Source: Phascolomyces articulosus | Lineage: Eukaryota; Mucoromycota; Mucoromycetes; Mucorales; Lichtheimiaceae | Assembly (NCBI GenBank): GCA_025677815.1 | Contig: JAIXMP010000002.1 | Location: 558,001-622,000 of the forward strand | Direction: 5' to 3' | Length of the DNA: 64,000 bases | Shown here: piece by piece, positions 58,401-64,000 of the stretch | Position numbering within the stretch: position 1 is the first letter of the stretch | How the letters are laid out: each line of letters opens with the position of its first letter | The notes under the pieces: model-generated | What the model saw: only the letters and a program-made list of their open reading frames with translations | Database searches by the model: none | What the model was told of the DNA's origin: nothing | Made by a program: the position numbers and the translations under genes

Positions 58401-59030
58401 TTAATCTGTGGAAGTGACAACCTTGTAAACTTGTTTATATAATTTGATTCTTTCAGAAATTTCATCCAACAATGTTTGTCGTATGTGAGGTTGTTGATCC
58501 CATTGTTGAACCATATCATCCAATTGTTCAGGCCGTAAGGTATATTCTGATAATTGATCCAACCATGCTTGTTTATACTCAAACTCTTTGCGTAACATAA
58601 AATGAACGGTGGCAATATATCGATGCACATCATGAGGTTGAATAGCAGCCACTTGGATCAATGTTTCTGTTGAAAGTGGAGGTGGGACTGTCTCGGTCGC
58701 TCGTTTTATCATTGTGTTTGATTCTTTTGTAATCCAATTCGTAGCTTCCAATTCCAGTTTTTGTAGATCAAATAAAATAGATTCCAAATCGCCTACAATG
58801 GTATTGAGACTTTGTAAAACATTTCCGAAGGCAAGTCCCTGTTTATAAACAAGACGTGGTGTGTCAATAAATTCTTTCGCGTCATTTGTGTTGTTTATGG
58901 CAGCAGTTCGTTGAGCCATAATGTTGCAAAGTGACATTAATAGTGAGACAGTTTTGGCATGATATTGTGACCATGCTTTATAACATGATTCAGCACGTGT
59001 TAAGAGCTGTGTCAAGGGACGATGTTGCAT
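58401..59030 (-). CDS. Helical protein with weak resemblance to C1orf109/AIRIM
   Basis: An intronless frame of 209 residues, predicted to be almost wholly helical and without membrane segments. Order and spacing of motifs recall the C1orf109/AIRIM family: a leading helix with ESCYKAWSQYHAK, a middle helix LQSLNTIVGDLESILFDLQK, a Pro-rich linker (PPPLSTE), and a closing block with MLRKEFEYKQAWLDQLSEY then DMVQQWDQQPHI. In animals AIRIM belongs to the 55LCC ATPase complex that acts in 60S ribosome maturation and replisome turnover. The gene is divergent from the uL2 gene, with only 249 bases between starts, which fits a ribosome-related role. The family assignment is tentative; the gene itself is likely real. 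Confidence 0.55.
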   Translation of the reverse strand: MQHRPLTQLLTRAESCYKAWSQYHAKTVSLLMSLCNIMAQRTAAINNTNDAKEFIDTPRLVYKQGLAFGNVLQSLNTIVGDLESILFDLQKLELEATNWITKESNTMIKRATETVPPPLSTETLIQVAAIQPHDVHRYIATVHFMLRKEFEYKQAWLDQLSEYTLRPEQLDDMVQQWDQQPHIRQTLLDEISERIKLYKQVYKVVTSTD

Positions 59031-59279
59031 TTATTTTTTTTTATAAAAAAAAGTTGAAGGACAAGACAAGAAAGGAAGTCGGCGTTTCAATTGATCTGTG
59101 CGTTCCAATTCAAGGAGAAGTGCTTTAATCCATTTGAAGGCGTGCATACAGGTGTTCGGCCTTTTTGAACAAGGGGGTAAGTGAGAAGGATCATTAAGAA
59201 ATCGATAAAAGATAGAAGAGAAAAACTAACTCATCGAAAAATGGATGGATGTATGGATGGATGATTTAGATATATCGAA
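59031..59279. promoter_or_regulatory. Compact divergent promoter of the AIRIM-like gene and uL2
   Basis: 249 bases between start codons. It contains an A/T-rich block near 59036-59052 and, close to the uL2 ATG, the repeated word ATGGATGG (59239-59262). Because the region is so short, the two genes may be co-regulated. Confidence 0.55.
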
Positions 59280-60369
59280 ATGGGTCGCGTAATTCGTGCT
59301 CAAAGAAAAGGTGCTGGAAGTGTCTTCAAGGCCCACACTGTCGGTCGTAAGGGCGCTGCTCAATTCCGTGTCCAAGATTACGCCGAACGCCATGGCTACA
59401 TTCGTGGTTTGGTAAAGGAAATTGTTCACGATCCTGGACGTGGTGCTCCTCTTGCCAAGGTATATTATATCATATATCATCCATTCCTGCAAAATAACCA
59501 AAACTTTATTAAAAATGTTATCTAATAATTTAATACAATTATATGGGTCAATTTAGGTTGTCTTCCGTGATCCATACAAGTAAATATCAATTTTATTAAG
59601 CAGCAACAGAGCGAAAAAAAAGAAATATTAGATAAACGAGAGAAAGAAAGAAAGAAAGACACAGGAAAAGAAACCGACATTTAACTCGATAATTATAATA
59701 TAGGTACAAGCTTCGTACTGAAACTTTCATTGCTACCGAAGGCATGTATACTGGTCAATTCGTCTACTGCGGTAAGAAGGCTTCGTTGAACATTGGTAAC
59801 GTTTTGCCCGTTGCTTCTATGCCCGAAGGTACTATTATCTGCAACGTCGAAGAAAAGGCTGGTGACCGTGGTGCTCTTGCCCGTACCTCCGGTAACTACG
59901 CTACCATCATTGGTCACGGCGAAGACGGTAAGACCCGTATCCGTATGCCTTCTGGTTCCAAGAAGATCATTCCTTCTACTTCCCGTGCCTCTATCGGTGT
60001 CGTTGCTGGTGGTGGTCGTATTGACAAACCCCTCTTGAAGGCTGGTCGTGCCTTCTTCCGTGCTAAGGCTAAGCGTAACAACTGGCCCCGTACTCGTGGT
60101 GTTGCTATGAACCCCGTTGACCATCCTCACGGTGGTGGTAACCATCAACACATTGGTAAGGCATCCACCATTAGCCGTGCTGCTCCTCCTGGTCAAAAGG
60201 TAATATATATTGTAAATTAGTATTTGTGAGGCGGATCATGGTGTTTTGTTATCTAAAAGAGAATGTATGTTAATTAATTGAATTATTATGAAACAACAAA
60301 TAGATCGGTCTTATTGCTGCCCGTCGCACTGGTTTGCTCCGCGGTACCAAGAAGGTCAAGGATCAATAA
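59280..60369 (+). CDS. 60S ribosomal protein L2/L8 (uL2)
   Basis: The universally conserved large-subunit protein next to the peptidyl-transferase centre. Exons 59280-59459, 59557-59579 (only 23 bases), 59704-60199 and 60304-60369 join in frame to 254 residues, the usual length in fungi. The N-terminus, [20 protein letters not shown], is classical. The hallmark [18 protein letters not shown], with the essential histidine region, lies at about residue 200-217. The end, [13 protein letters not shown], is also typical. The third exon uses C-ending codons (GGT/GGC, AAG, CGT, ATC) far more than other genes here, as expected for very high expression. The divergent neighbour may act in ribosome assembly. 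Confidence 0.97.
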
Positions 60370-62176
60370 GTGCATTGTCGTCGTCATTACTCATCATCAA
60401 AAATTATAACAATAATAATAAAAAAAAACCACTTATTACCCAGGATATGCTTGGACGAACAAATTGCTTGTTTTGGAAAATGGATATGGAAACAGATACA
60501 TACATGAGGATTGTTGATACTGAGGGATATTGATTGTCTATACGCAGCGAATACGATAAAAACACAGCATGGATAAACATGGTGGAAGAAGAAGAGTTAT
60601 TCTATCTTAGAGGATTCATTCATTGGAGAAAACTTCTTCTTTATGAGGTGTTGTATGTTTGTCTGGAAACAAATTATAGGAAGAAAAATAAGGGATGATG
60701 GGATTTAATTAACGAAGATATATGTTCAAGATGAATTGGAATTACTTCTATGCCTACTGGGAGATAAATAATATATGCGGCTCTGCTTAGTTGATTATAA
60801 GCGGTGTTATTTACTATTATTCATCGGAAATACATGTTCCTGGAGGTTAATACGCAACTAGAACATTGAATTCAATTTCAAAAAATCTGACCATATTCCG
60901 GTATTCATGCTTGAACCACTTGAACAATGTTTGAAATTAATATTGAAATCTGTAAGTGGCTTTATGGTTTTGTTTATTTAAATATGACATCTATTGAGAA
61001 CATCATCTTTAATTTATCATTAACGAATATGAAACAAAGTATTATGAATCTTATTTAAGAACTTCAACGTATCACCAGCAGATCCGTAGGCAATATAATA
61101 TGTTTGGAAATAAACACATCTCCTGCATTGGTTAAAGATTCGATTCTAGTTTGGATAACTAAACTCTTTAGAGTGGTTCGGAAATCAAAAGATTCAAAAC
61201 TAGCTCAGAGAAGCCTATGTTTTGTTTGTAACCTAGGAAAATTCAAACTTTTAGGATAAGAACTCTGGAAAAATCAAATTTAATATTAAAAATTCTGACC
61301 TTCTTGATATATTGGGAAGATCAATTATTGAGAGAAGTTGTCCGATCTACTCGATTATATTTTTTACTTGAAAAACGCTACTTTTTTTCTCGCCTATAAA
61401 TTAGTTTATGTGGCTAAAATGAATCCCAACCTCATGTGTATTTTATTGTTCATGGTGTGCACTTACATCATAATCACTTTTGGAACATAGAGTATTCCAC
61501 CACAAAGGAATGGCACAACAAAGATAGTATACAACTGATCCAAACTCACCCTTCATCCCATCAATTATGATGATATTAACAAAATTAAAAGGTATTCCTA
61601 CATAATCAAAAACTAGTGTTTAAAAGTCACAAATTGGTAAAGTAAACTCTGTCATTTTGCATGGATAGAATACCAGATATAAAAATGAAACTACCTTTGT
61701 TCGATCATTATCTGTAGTACAGCTTAATTCAATTGTAACACAAGTGAAAGAGAATGTCGTCATATAGAATTTATTTTATAGAGACCTGCGAATAACTTGA
61801 CGGTAACTAGTTTTCATATAAAGCATTTTATTATAATCAAAATTATAATTGAATCATTCAAGAGAAACCATCATTGATTATCGATCATCATATCACTATT
61901 ATAGATAATATTAAAAAGTGATTCTCTTTTTCATACAAGGAATAAATAAAGTTATTAATGCAAAAGCCATTGTGAGACAAAGGTCGTACTACTATGTGGC
62001 TCAGCTTGTGATTTATGAAGTTACTTATTGATAAAATTAGATAATAGTGCTAAATTAGAGCAATTATAGAAAAAAATGAACCAGCAATGAACCGGTAAGT
62101 TGGGGGTTAGAAAAAAAAATATTCATCATGAGGGAATCATCTTTAACCCCCACTCTCTTTAGATTTAGCCCTTTTC

Positions 62177-62209
<33 letters not shown>

Positions 62210-62445
62210 TCCTATTAACCTCTTTTTATAAAACCTTAGTTGTAAAACTGAATCGACATTAACTTTTTGAATACCTTCCATATCCCATTGTCACATTCCT
62301 TTCCTTTTTTATTAATTAATATTAATATCAATAATAACACAAATACGTTCAAAGCAACCAACGACTAAAAATATTCTTATATACATAATAACAATAGCAA
62401 CAACAAAAAAATAGTGCCAATATATATAAAAAAAAACTAAACTCT
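60370..62445. other. Spacer with a possible gene relic; CT-rich leader at its end
   Basis: No intact gene. On the plus strand 61059-61256 is open for 66 codons and reads VGNIICLEINTSPALVKDSI then ITKLFRVVRKSKDSKLAQRS, with stops on both sides. It looks like a decayed protein but has no recognised family. From about 62150 the sequence becomes C/T-rich, with a (CT)n run at about 62179-62202. This should be the leader of the membrane-protein gene at 62446. Confidence 0.45.
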
Positions 62446-63708
62446 ATGCGATTACGGTTCATCATTGGAATGATGCTAATTCCAGTTTTTTTCACATCGT
62501 GTACAAAATCGTTACCAACAATACCTTCACCTACTCCTTCAAAACCATTACAACCCGATTCTATACGACCAACCCAATTGAGTAGGAGGCAGGAGCAACA
62601 AGATCATAATGAACAAAGTCCACCACCGGCAATAACACCTAGGCCAATACATAAATCCGAAATTGAGAAAAAAGATCAAGAAGGAGGAACAAAACAAACC
62701 ATTGCAGCACATACATCAACCAATGACAATGATGAAACAGTCATTATTAATGTCACCACGGTAGTCGTTGTTGCCGCTGGCGGCAGTACACCGAATCCAG
62801 ACAATCAAGTTTTGCATACCCCTGTATCGGCAGCAGTACCTGGCGATCAAAACGAAGAAACAACGTTTGAAAATCAGTTACAAGATGATCAGGAAGCGTT
62901 ACATCGAACGGCGTTGATTTTAGCACTTGTGGGGGGATTGATTGGTATTGCTATTGTAGCAAGCATTGTTATATTTACAAAAATGAGGGTACGAAAACGA
63001 AAATTATCAAAAGAGCACCAGGACGAAAATCTTGTTGGAAGTAGTAGTGTGGGTGACGATGAACGTGATACTGGAAATGACGACGATAACGATGATGACG
63101 ATGATAGCGAAAACAGTAATGGTCATAATAATAGTGATTTGGGTAGTTCATCGCCAGAAGCACAACGTCAAAGACCTTTAACACATAACAATAATGATGA
63201 TCCACCACTGACATTACAACCATCCGCACCACCTCCAGATGAACAACCACCTCACGATCCGGTAATAGGAACGAATCAACGACGAGTGGTTTCCATAGGG
63301 TCTCAAATGGCGCCTGCGCCATCTGCACCTACGGCAAAGGAGTTGGATGCTGCCAACAATAGTAACAATGATTACAGTAATATGCCCGTCTTATACCCAA
63401 TGCGCCCTCCCAATATTGAAGGATCATCTTCAGCTACTACTAGTCATCATCAACGACCGGATCAACGTTCCTCATCATCTTCTACTTGTCCACACTGTTT
63501 CGAACACACTCCATCCGCTCCACCTGTACCTGAAATGCCACCTCCAGCATATACACCCACAGCACCTCCATTGTACGCATTACCTCCAATACCTGATCAT
63601 ACATGTCATCATCAAGCACCTCCATCCTCATCCACTTCATCAATATCATCGACAACCAACACAGCTAATGATTTATTATTACCTTCATCACGGAACACAA
63701 CTTCATGA
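62446..63708 (+). CDS. Single-pass membrane protein with PPxY and P(S/T)AP motifs
   Basis: An intronless gene of 420 residues. Residues 1-19 form a signal peptide (hydrophobic FIIGMMLIPVFFTS). Residues 20-155 are a Ser/Thr/Pro/Gln-rich outer part with an NVT glycosylation site at 102-104. A membrane segment follows at 156-177 (ALILALVGGLIGIAIVASIV), then a basic stop-transfer KMRVRKRK. The long tail has an Asp/Asn run and is then proline-rich. It carries two PPxY motifs (PPAY 366-369, PPLY 374-377) and four P(S/T)AP motifs (259, 292, 356 and 371). PPxY binds WW domains of Rsp5/Nedd4 ligases and P(S/T)AP binds the ESCRT-I subunit Vps23/Tsg101. An adaptor role in ubiquitin-dependent sorting is inferred. 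No enzyme domain is seen. Confidence 0.75.
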   Translation: MRLRFIIGMMLIPVFFTSCTKSLPTIPSPTPSKPLQPDSIRPTQLSRRQEQQDHNEQSPPPAITPRPIHKSEIEKKDQEGGTKQTIAAHTSTNDNDETVIINVTTVVVVAAGGSTPNPDNQVLHTPVSAAVPGDQNEETTFENQLQDDQEALHRTALILALVGGLIGIAIVASIVIFTKMRVRKRKLSKEHQDENLVGSSSVGDDERDTGNDDDNDDDDDSENSNGHNNSDLGSSSPEAQRQRPLTHNNNDDPPLTLQPSAPPPDEQPPHDPVIGTNQRRVVSIGSQMAPAPSAPTAKELDAANNSNNDYSNMPVLYPMRPPNIEGSSSATTSHHQRPDQRSSSSSTCPHCFEHTPSAPPVPEMPPPAYTPTAPPLYALPPIPDHTCHHQAPPSSSTSSISSTTNTANDLLLPSSRNTTS

Positions 63709-64000
63709 CATTCATCAATTCTACCATAAAAAAAAGTGTTTTATCTTAAATTAATTATATATTATTATGTTGTCTTTTTTATAATTTCATGAGAGTGGAG
63801 GAGAAATATGATGTGGGTTCGTGAATAAGGAAGGATGAGGTAATATTTTAAGAACAATGATAATAAGTAATGTATTTATATGTATCGTCGATCTGTGCAT
63901 GGTAGTCTCTATACACGTATGAGTATATTTGCTTAAAACGGAGAATAACTGTAAATATTACTTCCTGCACATTGATATGAATAAATATTAAATTATTTTC
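63709..64000. other. 3' flank
   Basis: AT-rich sequence downstream of the membrane-protein gene, presumably its 3' untranslated region (several AATAAA-like words, e.g. near 63980). No further gene is seen before the window ends. Confidence 0.5.

Noticed and set aside
59693..60196. A 167-codon minus-strand frame opposite uL2
   Set aside because: Thr/Val/Gly-rich shadow created by the strong codon bias of the uL2 gene.
1..64000. tRNA, rRNA, CRISPR or prophage features
   Set aside because: Looked for by eye and not seen. Intron-rich genes show the DNA is eukaryotic nuclear, where CRISPR arrays and prophages are not expected. A dedicated tRNA scan could still find a gene I missed.

Overview
The window looks like nuclear chromosomal DNA of an early-diverging filamentous fungus, most likely Mucoromycota (Mucorales). 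It is strongly AT-rich, and its genes are interrupted by short GT-AG introns with CTAAC-like branch sites. The proteins are fungal (Ssd1, an Slm/Ask10-type PH protein, a wax-synthase-type MBOAT, Dal5-like permeases, a HET-domain protein). No rRNA, tRNA, CRISPR array or retrotransposon coding sequence was recognised. Organism and family names come from reading the translations, not from searches.

Housekeeping left part (1-22 kb): a decayed, inverted copy of an F-box gene tail (2.4 kb); the intact F-box/LRR gene (2.9-5.2 kb, -); an intronless nuclear gene for a VAR1/uS3m-type mitochondrial ribosomal protein (6.0-6.8 kb, +); a small CCCH zinc-finger gene (-) divergent from a ten-exon SSD1 homologue (8.7-13.4 kb, +); an APC2 homologue (13.8-17.1 kb, -); a relic-bearing spacer; and a four-exon MBOAT_2 acyltransferase (20.0-21.5 kb, -).

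From 22.4 to 24.7 kb lies a transposon-like element with nearly identical terminal inverted repeats of about 280 bp. It is followed by an Slm/Ask10-like F-BAR+PH gene (25.2-28.3 kb, +).

Accessory middle (28.9-53.2 kb): four same-strand members of the Dal5/allantoate-permease type of MFS transporter. Three are full length; one is cut off after the first few membrane segments and lies next to a decayed HET-gene tail. Between the third and fourth members are a HET-domain gene, a 47-bp-arm hairpin, a CACTA-like element with an ATA target duplication and a frameshifted gene relic inside it, a solo end of a related element, a small spliced helix-turn-helix gene and several other relics. This is the dynamic part of the window.

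Housekeeping right part (54.5-64 kb): Elongator subunit ELP2 (+); a small gene (-) weakly resembling C1orf109/AIRIM, divergent from the four-exon uL2 ribosomal protein gene (+); a long spacer with a possible relic; and an intronless single-pass membrane protein whose tail carries PPxY and P(S/T)AP motifs, suggesting an Rsp5/ESCRT adaptor.

Common themes are translation (uS3m, uL2, Elongator, Ssd1) and ubiquitin (F-box, APC2, PPxY protein). The gene order looks like ordinary eukaryotic linkage rather than an operon or a biosynthetic cluster.
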